From: Charina bottae
Lineage: Eukaryota; Chordata; Lepidosauria; Squamata; Charinaidae
Assembly: GCA_023362775.1 (NCBI GenBank)
Contig: JALMGJ010000003.1
Span: forward strand, 53,731,416 to 53,795,415
DNA: 64,000 bases
Direction: 5' to 3'
Shown here: positions 30,474 through 40,800 of the stretch, piece by piece
How positions within the stretch are numbered: the first letter of the stretch is position 1
How the letters are laid out: the number at the start of each line of letters is the position of its first letter
Notes under the pieces: generated by a model
Seen by the model: only the letters and a program-made list of their open reading frames with translations
Told to the model about the DNA's origin: nothing
Database searches by the model: none
Made by a program: the position numbers and the translations under genes

Positions 30474-31613
30474 TTAAGTCCTTTTATCATCTAATGGAGG
30501 GTCGTTAAAATCACCATGCTGCTGTTGAGCTTCTGAAATGGTCTTAATCTTCCTAGGCACAGAAGACAACACGGGGAGGAAGATGGGGGAGAGTTTGTGC
30601 CTGAGGCCCCCACCTCTATTCAAGGAAGGATTTTCCAAGTTGGCATAAATGGATTCCTTGACCCCTCTCTCAAACCACCTATCTTCTCTGTCTAAAATGT
30701 GAACATTAATGTCCTCAAATGAGTGTCCTTTTTCTTTTAGATGAAGATAAACTGCTGACTCTGGTCCTGTGGTGTTATTTCTCCTGTGTTGGGCCATCCT
30801 CCTGTACATAGGTTGTTTGGTTTCTCCAATGTAGAGTTCAGAGCACTCCTCACTGCACTGGATTGCATAAACTACATTGCTTTTCTTATGTTTTGGAGTT
30901 TGATCTTTGGGGTGTACAAGCCTCTGTCTCAGTGTGTTGGTGGGTTTGAAATATACAGGTATGTGGTGTTTGCCAAATATCCGTTTTATCTTTTCAGACA
31001 CGCCAGCCATGTAGGGAATGACCAGGTTCTTTCGTTTACTCTGAGTCTCAGCCCTATCTGTCGCTGTTTTAGGTCTGGTAGATTTAGATTTGGTGAAGGC
31101 CCAATTTGGATATCCACAGGCCTTCAGGGCTGTTCTCAGGTGCTGATTTTCATTCTTTTTGGAATCCATGGAGGTGGGGATGGTTTCTGCTCTGTGTGAC
31201 AATGTCCTGATGACTCCTAGTTTGTGCTGCAGTGGATGGTGGGAGTCAAACATCAGATATTGATCTGTGTGTGTGGGTTTCCTGTAGATCCCTATTTCTA
31301 GCTTGCCACCGGTCCCAATGAGGACTTCACAGTCTAGGAATGCCAGTCTGTTGTCCTTGGTGTCTTCTCTGGTGAAGCTAATGTTGGCATCTATAGTGTT
31401 TATATGGTCCGTGAAGGCCTGTACTTCCTGGGCCTTGATTTTGACCCAGGTGTCATCCACATACCTAAACCAGTGGGTGGGCACCGTTCCCTGGAATGTG
31501 TTGAGTGCTTTCTTCTCCACTTCTTCCATGTATAAATTGGCCACAATGGGTGACACAGGAGAATGGTCTCCTTTGATGTGTCCTCCCTTTTCACCAGCAT
31601 CCCCACCACTCAT
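30474..31613 (-). CDS. PLE reverse transcriptase (partial) and GIY-YIG endonuclease, left arm
   Basis: A 379-codon open minus-strand frame. Its first 17 or so residues are read from the antisense of the plus-strand copy and are an artefact of the head-to-head junction. From SPVSPIVANLYMEE onward it is genuine PLE sequence: the end of RT motif B, YVDD, FLDCEV, YRKPTHTDQYL, then the GIY-YIG nuclease (VVYAIQC, LYIGETKQP, KESIYAN). There is no stop or shift. Motif A is absent, so RT activity is not expected. Confidence 0.88.
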   Translation of the reverse strand: MSGGDAGEKGGHIKGDHSPVSPIVANLYMEEVEKKALNTFQGTVPTHWFRYVDDTWVKIKAQEVQAFTDHINTIDANISFTREDTKDNRLAFLDCEVLIGTGGKLEIGIYRKPTHTDQYLMFDSHHPLQHKLGVIRTLSHRAETIPTSMDSKKNENQHLRTALKACGYPNWAFTKSKSTRPKTATDRAETQSKRKNLVIPYMAGVSEKIKRIFGKHHIPVYFKPTNTLRQRLVHPKDQTPKHKKSNVVYAIQCSEECSELYIGETKQPMYRRMAQHRRNNTTGPESAVYLHLKEKGHSFEDINVHILDREDRWFERGVKESIYANLENPSLNRGGGLRHKLSPIFLPVLSSVPRKIKTISEAQQQHGDFNDPPLDDKRT

Positions 31614-32867
31614 GCTCTATCCGCTGTCAGGAAGAGACTAGAAGAGGACAGCACCCTGGAAAGGAGAAGCCATCTCAACCCAAACCAGATCTGCCATCTT
31701 CTGGACCTGTGTCTTAACACCACTTATTTCACATACAGAGGTGACTTTTACAGACAAAAACACGGCTGTGCCATGGGTTCTCCTGTGTCACCCATTGTGG
31801 CCAATTTATACATGGAAGAAGTGGAGAAGAAAGCACTCAACACATTCCAGGGAACGGTGCCCACCCACTGGTTTAGGTATGTGGATGACACCTGGGTCAA
31901 AATCAAGGCCCAGGAAGTACAGGCCTTCACGGACCATATAAACACTATAGATGCCAACATTAGCTTCACCAGAGAAGACACCAAGGACAACAGACTGGCA
32001 TTCCTAGACTGTGAAGTCCTCATTGGGACCGGTGGCAAGCTAGAAATAGGGATCTACAGGAAACCCACACACACAGATCAATATCTGATGTTTGACTCCC
32101 ACCATCCACTGCAGCACAAACTAGGAGTCATCAGGACATTGTCACACAGAGCAGAAACCATCCCCACCTCCATGGATTCCAAAAAGAATGAAAATCAGCA
32201 CCTGAGAACAGCCCTGAAGGCCTGTGGATATCCAAATTGGGCCTTCACCAAATCTAAATCTACCAGACCTAAAACAGCGACAGATAGGGCTGAGACTCAG
32301 AGTAAACGAAAGAACCTGGTCATTCCCTACATGGCTGGCGTGTCTGAAAAGATAAAACGGATATTTGGCAAACACCACATACCTGTATATTTCAAACCCA
32401 CCAACACACTGAGACAGAGGCTTGTACACCCCAAAGATCAAACTCCAAAACATAAGAAAAGCAATGTAGTTTATGCAATCCAGTGCAGTGAGGAGTGCTC
32501 TGAACTCTACATTGGAGAAACCAAACAACCTATGTACAGGAGGATGGCCCAACACAGGAGAAATAACACCACAGGACCAGAGTCAGCAGTTTATCTTCAT
32601 CTAAAAGAAAAAGGACACTCATTTGAGGACATTAATGTTCACATTTTAGACAGAGAAGATAGGTGGTTTGAGAGAGGGGTCAAGGAATCCATTTATGCCA
32701 ACTTGGAAAATCCTTCCTTGAATAGAGGTGGGGGCCTCAGGCACAAACTCTCCCCCATCTTCCTCCCCGTGTTGTCTTCTGTGCCTAGGAAGATTAAGAC
32801 CATTTCAGAAGCTCAACAGCAGCATGGTGATTTTAACGACCCTCCATTAGATGATAAAAGGACTTAA
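31563..32867 (+). CDS. PLE reverse transcriptase palm and GIY-YIG endonuclease, right arm
   Basis: A 434-codon open frame, the longest PLE ORF here. RT motif A (VSFDVSSLFTSIP, residues 2-14), motif B (GCAMGSPVSPIVANLYME, 68-84), motif C (YVDD, 106-109), FLD (147-149) and YRKPTHTDQYL (165-175) appear in order. The GIY-YIG domain spans about 301-390, with VVYAIQC, YIGET (316-320), arginines at 326-327 and a likely catalytic glutamate in KESIYAN (375). Paired cysteines C308 and C312 precede YIGET. The N-terminal third of a PLE protein (fingers and upstream domain) is missing. The ATG is internal, so translation from it is unproven. Confidence 0.92.
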   Translation: MVSFDVSSLFTSIPTTHALSAVRKRLEEDSTLERRSHLNPNQICHLLDLCLNTTYFTYRGDFYRQKHGCAMGSPVSPIVANLYMEEVEKKALNTFQGTVPTHWFRYVDDTWVKIKAQEVQAFTDHINTIDANISFTREDTKDNRLAFLDCEVLIGTGGKLEIGIYRKPTHTDQYLMFDSHHPLQHKLGVIRTLSHRAETIPTSMDSKKNENQHLRTALKACGYPNWAFTKSKSTRPKTATDRAETQSKRKNLVIPYMAGVSEKIKRIFGKHHIPVYFKPTNTLRQRLVHPKDQTPKHKKSNVVYAIQCSEECSELYIGETKQPMYRRMAQHRRNNTTGPESAVYLHLKEKGHSFEDINVHILDREDRWFERGVKESIYANLENPSLNRGGGLRHKLSPIFLPVLSSVPRKIKTISEAQQQHGDFNDPPLDDKRT

Positions 32868-32964
32868 AAATTACATCTCAATATAACCATGACCTAGCCC
32901 CAGGTGTAAGGTCACACAGCTACCTAGGAACATATTTAGGATTCCCTTACCAACTTTGCTCAGA

Positions 32965-32995
32965 CTGAAGAAGCTCCTTGGATAAGGAGCGAAAC
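32965..32995 (+). ncRNA. Hammerhead-like ribozyme core in PLE right arm
   Basis: CTGAAGA 32965-32971, an extra A, stem strands 32973-32979 and 32984-32990 around GGAT, then GAAA 32991-32994 and CGTTTC. The same core appears in copies a and e, and in altered form in PLE type 2 and the fold-back at 17135. Recurrence in distinct families supports a functional element; the inserted base keeps confidence moderate. Confidence 0.5.
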
Positions 32996-33059
32996 GTTTC
33001 CACTAAGAAAATAGAAATCCAGTTGACATGATTCAAGCTACAGACTTAGCTGTTAAAGC

Positions 33060-33770
33060 ATTATAAGTTTATTTATTTTACACATTTATATCTTGCTACA
33101 ATCAAAAGACCCTTAGCAATATATGCAGAATAATATAAAAATATAAAAAACAGTAGAAACATCCATAAAAACCACAAAAATAAAAATAAAAGTTAAAGAT
33201 GGCATGATAAAATCAGGAGAAGGCTTTCTGAAATAACTACATTTTTAATAATTTCCAGAACATGAACCAGGAGCGAACTAGCTTGATCTCTACCAGGAGG
33301 CTGTTCCTTAGGGTCGGCGCTGCACTGAAACGCAGTGCCTTCTCACATTATAACCCAGCAACCAGTGCAGGTTTTGAAAATCAATGTTACATGCACCCCG
33401 GAAAGTCTGTGAGGCACAGCATTTTGAACCAGTTTTAGTTTCCAGATAGTTTTCAGGGCAGCCCCAAGTAGAGAGCATTATAGTATCCCAGCCAGGTGGT
33501 GTCACTTTAGCTGGGTCCTCCTGCCCAGGTAGAGTCACAACTGGCACACTAGCCAAAACTGGGTGAAGGCTCTTCTGGCCACAGCTTCCACTTGCCGTTT
33601 TAGCAGGAGCCTGAATCCAGAAAGACCCCCAAGTCACAAACCTGCTCCCTGGCACTGTCAAGGAACAACAATCTGTTCTAACTTCTCTCCCATATAGACT
33701 CTGTCAGTTTCCAGGCACTGGGAAGGGACATGGATAGCATTTCCCTCACAGTCTGGGACCAGCAACGTAC
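33060..33770 (-). mobile_element. LINE-like 3' region, reverse
   Basis: It begins with a TTTATTTATTTTA tail in reverse and contains CCAGGAGGCTGTTCCTTAGG and CAGTGCCTTCTCA, similar in layout to GGGTGTTCCATAGGG and GAGAAGGCTCTCC at 40330-40380. The downstream text GCAGCCCCAAGTAGAGAGC is common in this type of repeat. No intact ORF is present. Confidence 0.4.
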
Positions 33771-33772
33771 AG

Positions 33773-33779
33773 TTTATAT

Positions 33780-33823
<44 letters not shown>

Positions 33824-34052
33824 TTTTTTATCCCGCCTTTATTATTTTTATAAATAACTCATGGCGGCGCACATATCAAATACTCCTTCCTCCTCCTCTT
33901 TTCCCCACAACAACAACCCTGTGAGGTGAGTTGGGCTGAGAGAGAGTGACTGGCCCAAGGTCACCCAGCCGGCTTTCATGCCTCAGGCGGGACTAGAACT
34001 CACAGACTCCTGGTTTCTAGCCCAGCACCTTAACCACTAGACCAAACTCAGT
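33773..34052 (-). mobile_element. tRNA-headed SINE, CORE/MIR-like type, with TTTA microsatellite tail
   Basis: In reverse: a head GGTCTAGTGGTTAAGGTGC, a B-box-like GAGTTCTAGTCCCGCC, a GGTGACCTTGGGCCAGTCAC core and a tail AATAATAAAGGCGGGATAAA followed by a (TAAA)n run (33773-33823 as TTTA). It nearly matches the plus-strand copy at 43470-43711. Confidence 0.82.
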
Positions 34053-34059
34053 AGGTGAC

Positions 34060-35186
34060 TTCTCCTAGTGGCTTCATATAGTTTTGAAAGAACAGGGGAG
34101 AGAGCACCCCAGACATCAGGGCCACAAAGCCACCTCTCCTCCCCCAGCATCACAGATTGGGACTGTTGAAGAAGGAGTGGAACCAATGCAAAAGGGGTTA
34201 CCTCTTAAGTTGTAACTTTGGATTCAGAATAATTTATAAAAAAGATTCTTTTTTGAAATGGCATTGTAATTGGAAGCTTTAAAGTAGAGTCTCTGTCTAG
34301 GAACATTAATCACTTATTTGCTTTTTATACTGACATTTTGGTAACTATATTAATTTTTATAGGTATTTTCATTCTTCAACCTCATAAGGTTGGTTTGGTT
34401 ATGTTTGGTGTGTTGAGCATTGTTGGACAAAATGTATGTGCAGTTGCCATATCCTTATCAAAGTGTGGGTCATTAGTAGCTCACCCTTGGCTTCTTTCCC
34501 CAGACAGCCAACAGTGAACTGTTAATTGAAATTAATTGCTGTGTGAACATATTTTCATTGGGTCAGGAGTTCTCAAACTCTTGAGACACCATAACCCTCT
34601 AAAATGATAAACGAATTTGTGTGAAACCTTCCACCCCCCTTCAAAATTATCTTGGGATTTTGGTTTCCGCTTTGCCAGGGCAAGGCTGATGAGGGTTTGC
34701 CCAGGCAAAGCAGCAGTGAACGTTGATCTCGGCTGATCTCTGTATCTTGGCTGATACAGCAAAACACTGCAAGAATATATTTCCCAGGATATGAAGAGTC
34801 AGATAAGGGGATTTGTTGTGGCAAAACCATGAAGCCATTATGAAGGAATTCAAATATGACCTCTGTTTATTATGTTTACATTTTTTTTTCTCCTGTCTGC
34901 TCTATGTAAAACCCAAATCAGTTTCCATTTCTTCCTTGTTTTAGTAATGGCCTTATCTAGTGTTTTTTTGTTTAAACAGTAACAAATAACTGACTGTGCT
35001 GTACACACATACAAAGACAGAGAAACAGAGAAGAAAAACAAAAGGATTTCCAAATCAGGAACTTCAACTTAGAGTTCTCCCTGGTTAGTGGGATTTGCTT
35101 TGATTTTCAAAGGAAAAAAAATACTTCTGCAACACTTGGGGTACATAACATCTTCCCTGAGTCTTAATTTTTTTTAAAGTGGACTG
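34060..35186. other. Unrecognised intervening sequence
   Basis: A block near 34080-34190 may continue the LINE-like repeat interrupted by the SINE. The rest is not recognised. Confidence 0.3.
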
Positions 35187-35875
35187 TGGAGAGTTAACTT
35201 TGATTCTGACGAAAGAAGAGTTTCGAGTGCAATGGGAGAGATACAGTTCGCTGTGTTCCTGGAAAATCGAGACCAAGAATCAAGGCTGGCTGCTGAATTT
35301 GAGATTTGTAAGGGGAAAGCTTTGTGTGTAATACTGAGATATGTAAATGCCTTACTCTATTTTGAAGTCGGATAATTGTTTAAATGTGTTTCTCAGGATG
35401 GTCTTTTAAAGCTTTAGACTGATGTTTTTGTTTTGGTGATAATGATTTTACCTTGGGTAAAAGGACATTAACCAAATGTAGATAATTTATTTTTTGTTAT
35501 TTTAGTAGGCAGAGAGGAGTAAAATTTTAGTGAAGTAGGATAATATTTGAGTATTTGCTTATTACACAAATAATTGTGTTAGAAAAGTTTTTATTTTTTT
35601 AAGAGGGAGAGTTTGATTTAGAGGAGAATATCATATAGAGATGGAAATGCTTTATAGAAATAATGTTTATCTTAGTTTAAATTAGAGTAAGAGATTGATA
35701 ATGAGGTATATATCTTTGTTGTAGAAAGCCACCATGTAATAGTCTTTTCTGTATTTTCGCACTGTTTTAGTTTTCTTTTTTCTTGTAGTATTCTTTGTTT
35801 CATTCTTTTTAGTTTTTATGTATTTTATGTATATGTTGAAAAAATTAATAAAGCTTTATAAAAATTTTTTAAAGT
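35187..35875 (+). mobile_element. Possible LINE 3' UTR, L1-like
   Basis: AT-rich sequence ending GTTGAAAAAATTAATAAAGC and TTTATAAAAA at about 35836-35870, like an L1-type 3' end with its own polyadenylation signal. It is the opposite orientation of the candidate at 13970-14980. No ORF is seen. Confidence 0.25.
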
Positions 35876-35879
35876 GAAC

Positions 35880-38115
35880 CCCTTCTGCTTAATATAAGAA
35901 TCTTATACAACAGTGAAGAAATTGTTTTGCTAGTAAATGAAATAGATAAACAATACTTCAGATGTTGCTAAAAATCTTAACTAAGGAGTCCTAAATATTT
36001 TTCAAAGAACTATTGAACTTGATTCATTTGAAAACAAGTAGATACTTATGGCTATGTTTCTGCAAAATATATTTACTAGAAACAGGACTCCCACCTATAA
36101 TTAAACATCTGATTTTATGCAATTATTTATCTTCTTATTCTGTACATTGAACATTTTTATCCTTATGGTTAAAAAGAGAATGATCAAGTAACAGGAGAAA
36201 AGGAAAAAGATCAGAAGCCAAAGATTGATTGCAGTTTTAAAATACTGTTTTGAAATAGTAGGTGTTGATTTCTCACTGTCAGGAAGCAAGGGTACTACTA
36301 TACAAGGTGCTTGAATTGGATAGTACCTTGGAGTAAATGTTACTTTGTCCAGTGAAAATTGTTATTCACAATGCCAAATGAATTTCAGTGCTAATGTAGT
36401 TTTAAAGAAGCCGTTATTCATAATGAAGATAACACTTTAGAAGAGTAAAGGTTATGGAATAACTTATGGAGTGAACTCATTATGCATTGCAATGACTACT
36501 CTAGTCAGAATTTTCTTAACAGTAGTGGTGGCTTACTAGATTTGAGTCAACTGGAGAGAACCCTCCTCTGTTTTTTGTGGGAATAATTCTCAATAGTTTT
36601 GTCAGGCCCAGCCCAAGAACGACGAAAAATCAATCCAGCCAAACTTCAGTTCTTTCTTTGCTCACACCGTATAGACAGAATCTTGCCAGACTAAAGCTAC
36701 TCTACCTAACCTAAAGGGAAATAACCTGGGAGGCTCTAGGGCGGGGCTATTCTGAACCTCTTAGTTTTCCCACCATTGCTTCCTGGACTGTGTTTTCTCT
36801 CATCTTGCTCCCCTCCTTGGAATGTGCTCCCCCCTTCCTGAGAATCAGCAGCATTACTGAAATCCACCACAAGTTTGGCTGTAACAACCCAAATGTAGAA
36901 GACATCTGAGACTTCTCCCCTAGGTCCTATCTCAACCTTTGAGCAACACAGATCAGTTCAATAATTCCTTTGTTTAGTTTCTTCACATCTGATACATTTA
37001 ACTGTAAGTATTAAAAAGTGAAGTACATGATCTGAGCTTGTAATATAGATCAAGATTATTTTGTGATGGTGAATCTTGAGCAAGGTCTAGCCTAGAACAA
37101 AAGTTGTAGCATTAATGTATGAAATCTAGTGGAGTGTTTCTGTTGACGAAGCTATTTTTATCATTGAAATGTACTCTCATTCTGCCCTCAACGGTACCCT
37201 AGCCATTCAAAATAAATTTTAAAAGCATGAGGTGTAGTGAATGGGAAGGAACAAAAAAAGAGAAAATAAAATTTATAGTAGCTTAAAATTTTATCTGTCA
37301 AGTTTTAATAAAGTTTATTTCTTTTGGAATAGTTAAGGCCTTTACCAACGGTCAATGAATTTGTTTGAATACAGAAACAAAAACAATAATAATTAGTATT
37401 ATTGTAGTGGCATAGCTGAGTCCATAGAGAAAAAGATTTGAAATCTCAGATCTTCTCTCCCAGAAGCCCATTAGGTCCACACACCCTTGCTGTATCTCCT
37501 TGCCTTGGGTAGTAGCTTGGCATTTCTGATGCACCTATTTTCCAGGGACTGCTTCACCTGGCATTCTCCCTGTAACCCAGGGTGTGTGAGAGATATAGAG
37601 TTCTCACCACCTATATTGCCTTAAATGGCAGTGAAAAGGGAAAAGTGTGAGGGAAAATGAAATTATTATTATAATGTAGTCCTCTTGTTTTGTAGCATAA
37701 AGGCATATGGCTAGGGATTTCAGCCCTTCCTCTTTCCCCCTCCATTTTTGGAATTTAGACCAATCTCACAAGAGAGAAACAAAATCAAAACTTTATTGGT
37801 TGTTTTTTAACATTAAATACCCAACATGCAAACCTTCATTGTTGAAAGAAGTAAATACAGCTTGGAAAGAAAGAAAATAAAGAAACAAAGAGAACATTCA
37901 ATGGATAATAATAATGCTGAGTAGACCACATGACAGTGTTGATCTATTACAAATAGAATTTCTCCACTCCAACTCTAGATTTTCTGGAATAGAAGAGAAA
38001 TTAAAATTTAATACAGCTCCTCCCTAGTATATTTGCCTATTTCTCTGTCAAGCCCCCTGAGGCAGGCAAAGTCAGGAAACAAGAACACCTGGATTTCTGG
38101 AAAGATTTTTGTTGC
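35880..38115. other. Intervening sequence with one unclassified GC-richer block
   Basis: AT-rich overall. The block at about 36600-36890, starting TGTCAGGCCCAGCCC and with GGGCGGGGCT, looks LTR-like in composition, but no matching ends or target duplication could be confirmed. Confidence 0.25.
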
Positions 38116-38131
38116 TAGTAGGGTAATATAA

Positions 38132-38684
38132 GAGGGGTGTGGTGGCTCAGTGGGTAAGACGCCAGGCTTGTCGATCGGAAGATCGCAAGTTTGGAGGTTC
38201 GAATCCCTAGCCCCACGTGACGGAATGAGCTCCCGCACTAGCTCCAGCTCTTGCCAACCTAGCAATTCGAAAGCATGCAAATGCAAGTAGATGAATAGGT
38301 ACCACTTCGGTGGGAAGGTAACAGCGTTCTGCGTGCATCATGCCGGCCACATGATAATGGAAGCATCTTCGGACAACGCTGGCTCTTCGGCTAACAGAGA
38401 TGAGCACCGGCCCCTAGAGTCGGACACGACTGCACAAATGTGCGGAGGGAACCTTTACCTTTACCTATATTTGAACCTATCCCTCTTGCAGCAATCCCTC
38501 TTGAACCTATCCCTCTTGCAGGTGGGTAGGTAACAGCGTTCCGCACGGGTCATGCGGCCACATGACTGTGGAAGTGTCTTCGGACAACGCTGGCTCTTCG
38601 GCTAACAAACGGAGATGAGCACCGGCCCCTAGAGTCGGACACGACTGCACAAATGGGGGGGGGGGGGAACCTTTACCTTTACCT
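38132..38684 (+). mobile_element. Composite SINE: full unit plus 5'-truncated second unit
   Basis: A full tRNA-derived SINE (A box TGGCTCAGTGGGTAAGACG, B box GGTTCGAATCC) ends in CCTTTACC near 38465. A short duplicated segment (TGAACCTATCCCTCTTGCAG twice) follows, then a second copy of the 3' half from about 38522. One 13-bp duplication TAGGGTAATATAA at 38119-38131 and 38685-38697 flanks the entire composite, so both parts belong to one insertion or to an internal duplication afterwards. Confidence 0.85.
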
Positions 38685-38734
38685 TAGGGTAATATAACAG
38701 AATCTTGAAAGTCTGCCAAAGCAATTCTCTAGCT

Positions 38735-39015
38735 CAGAGCTTTCCAAACTGTGTGTCACGACACAAAAGTGTGTCGCCACACACAGCGTGGTGTGTCGCC
38801 ACACCACCTGGAAGCGGCGGCGTGCTGCCACCGTGCGCGCACGCGCGCCGCCGCACGTCCCCCCACGCCACCGTGTGCGCGCCGCCGCATGCCCCCCGCA
38901 CTGCCACTGTGCGCGCGCGCCGCCGCACGCCCCCTCGCGCCGTCGCCGTGCGCGCGCCGCCACCGCTGCCGCCGCCGCTGCCGCTGGTGTGTCGCCAGCA
39001 CTTTGGAAAGCTCTG
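38735..39015 (+). mobile_element. hAT-like element, family B, copy 3, with GC-rich minisatellite core
   Basis: The ends are CAGAGCTTTCCAAACT and CACTTTGGAAAGCTCTG, with an exact 8-bp duplication CTCTAGCT at 38727-38734 and 39016-39023. The core (about 38815-38990) is an imperfect tandem repeat of (GTGCGCGC)-GCCGCCGCA-CCCCC units, alternating purine-pyrimidine in places. The interior is unlike copies 1 and 2. Confidence 0.9.
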
Positions 39016-39023
39016 CTCTAGCT

Positions 39024-40009
39024 CAACTTATACCTACTGCAATTAAGGCAGAGTTACTTTGAGTCTGTCTCTTGTGTTTCCTCCCTACACAGGATTCAGG
39101 AATCTTTTCTGTAATGGCCCTGCTCCCCTCTGTAACAGTCATCCTCCATCCTCTGTACTCCCCGAGTCTGTAAGACATTCTATCACATTCTTAAAGATAT
39201 CCTGAAAGTCCCCTGTCTTTTTCCACTGGACCTCAACAGGCCTCTTGGAATAATTCACCCTTTTATTAGAGATATTGTTGTTATACCCCATTTCTTTTCT
39301 CAAGTGAGGCACAGCAACTTCTTGCTCCATTTCCCTGAGTTCTGTCTCTAGTTTTAAAAGAGCCTATTCCCTATCAGAGGAAGGATTTGGGCCATCTCCT
39401 CCGTATACATGCCAAAGCCTGCCTGCGTGTTTATTTGTTTAGTTTATTTGTTTATTTTTCAATTTCTATTACTGCAGCATCTCCCCCGAAGGGGACTCTA
39501 ATACCATGCCTTGTATTCATACTTAGATGCTGTCTGACATTTAGGTTGGCAGGGAGGCTTCAGTATTGTGAATGAAGGCTGGCTATTTGTAACAAATCAA
39601 ATCAAACTATGGTGATAGACCAGCATACAGTCAATTAAAAAGCATCAAAGTCTAAAAAATAATAATTATGAAAAGCTAGACGATATATTAAAACTATATA
39701 TAAAAAACAAGAATCTAAAAGGAGGGCTAGGAGCATTAGATGGTTGTAGGGAAGCATAAAGGTTGGTATGTGGAAGACTATTTGTAACAATTAGCTGCTC
39801 TTTTTCAAAGAGCTATTAGAGTAAGATAATCATTTCATAATTTGAGCAATCAGAAGATTAACAATAAGCACAAACTAAATGCTATGTTAATTGCATGAAA
39901 ACTGGAACATTCTATCTTATGCTTATTTGAAAACAAATTGGTGCAAAATGGGAAATGAGGAAAGGAAGGAGATGGAGTAAAAGAATGGGTTCCGTTACAG
40001 GCTAGAATT
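39024..40009. other. Intervening sequence with a LINE-tail fragment
   Basis: Near 39425-39510 a TTTGTTTAGTTTATTTG run and GACTCTAATACC may be a degraded LINE-type tail in reverse. The rest is AT-rich and unrecognised. Confidence 0.35.
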
Positions 40010-40530
40010 TTATATATTTGTTTGTTTGTTTGTTTAGTTATATTTCAAATTTAGTCACCGCCCATTTCACTCAAAGAGTGACTCTGGGTGGTTTAAAATA
40101 AAACAAGAATAAATAGTCATTAAAATACTTTAAAAAAGCAGTGTTCTTAAATTTAAAAAATATATAATCCAAGATATAGATGTTAAAAATGTTCTTAATT
40201 TACGGGAGCATCTTCAGGGTGCTAACCACCCCCAGGGTTGGTTACCACTCCTCCCGCCCCACGCGAGATGGCAGAGCCAGGTTCTCACTCCTTTCCGGAA
40301 GATCAGGAGAGTGGGAGCTCGCCTCACCTCTGGGGGAAGGGTGTTCCATAGGGTGGGGGAAACAGCAGAGAAGGCTCTCCTCCTGGGACCCGCCAGTTGA
40401 CATTCTTTCATGGATGGGGTCTGTAACATGCCTTCTCTGCCTGACCGGGTGGGATGGGTCAATGTAATGGCAGTGAGACGGTTCCTCAGGTAACCGGGAC
40501 CCATCCCCTCCACGGGCCTCTCCACAGGCC
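40010..40530 (-). mobile_element. LINE 3' end, L2/CR1-like, reverse
   Basis: In reverse it ends in AACCACCCAGAGTCACTC and a (CAAA)n-type tail at 40013-40036. The minus-strand frame 40214-40525 includes RRRAFSAVSPTLWNTLPPEV and IFRKGVRTW, like the AFS-x-x-P-x-LWN-x-LP C-terminus of L2/CR1-type LINE proteins. The copy at 44628-45230 is the same family. Confidence 0.6.
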
Positions 40531-40800
40531 GCTTGCCGTCTGCCGTGCCATTTGGCTGCCCGCTGTGCCACTCAGCTGCTCACAGCCCATCGCGCCCCGC
40601 TGCTCGCCATGCTACTGTGCTGCTCCGGGGGGGGGGGCTCTGCCCAGCTCCACCAGCCCCCACCAAAGTCTGAACTCTGCTGGGCACGCTGAACATAGGG
40701 GCCAGGGCGCCCCCCAAGACCACAACCCGGTAAGGAGGGGTGTCCTCAGGGCACCCGGTAGCCATCCCCTTTGCCTTGCCTAGCACGGCAACTGGTCACC
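40531..40800. other. GC-rich unclassified block
   Basis: A GC-rich stretch with a G run at 40627-40636 and repeated CCGC/CTGCC words that directly continues the LINE-like end. It may be more of the same element. No duplication or ORF is convincing. Confidence 0.3.

Larger units (their letters stand above)
30260..33044. mobile_element. Head-to-head Penelope-like element pair (copy d) inserted as one unit
   Basis: A minus-strand PLE half (30260-31562) and a longer plus-strand PLE (31563-33044) lie head to head. The arms, about 1.26 kb each, appear essentially identical and share variants that distinguish them from copy c, such as ATAAGAAAAG and the CACGGGGAGG tail. A segment of about 215 bp next to the centre (about 31563-31777) occurs only in the plus copy. 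A 13-bp duplication CTTAGCTGTTAAA at 30247-30259 and 33045-33057 encloses the whole pair, so it entered in one event. The left end includes TATGAAGGTTATCAGTCATCC, which the right end lacks. Confidence 0.92.

Noticed and set aside
30786..31199. 137-codon plus-strand frame antisense to the PLE, repeated at 27365 and 32142
   Set aside because: It is the complement of the conserved PLE coding sequence and appears wherever the PLE ORF is intact. No independent signal supports it.
36600..36890. Solo LTR
   Set aside because: It begins TGTCAGG and is GC-richer than its flanks, but I could not find a matching end with a direct duplication or a second copy.
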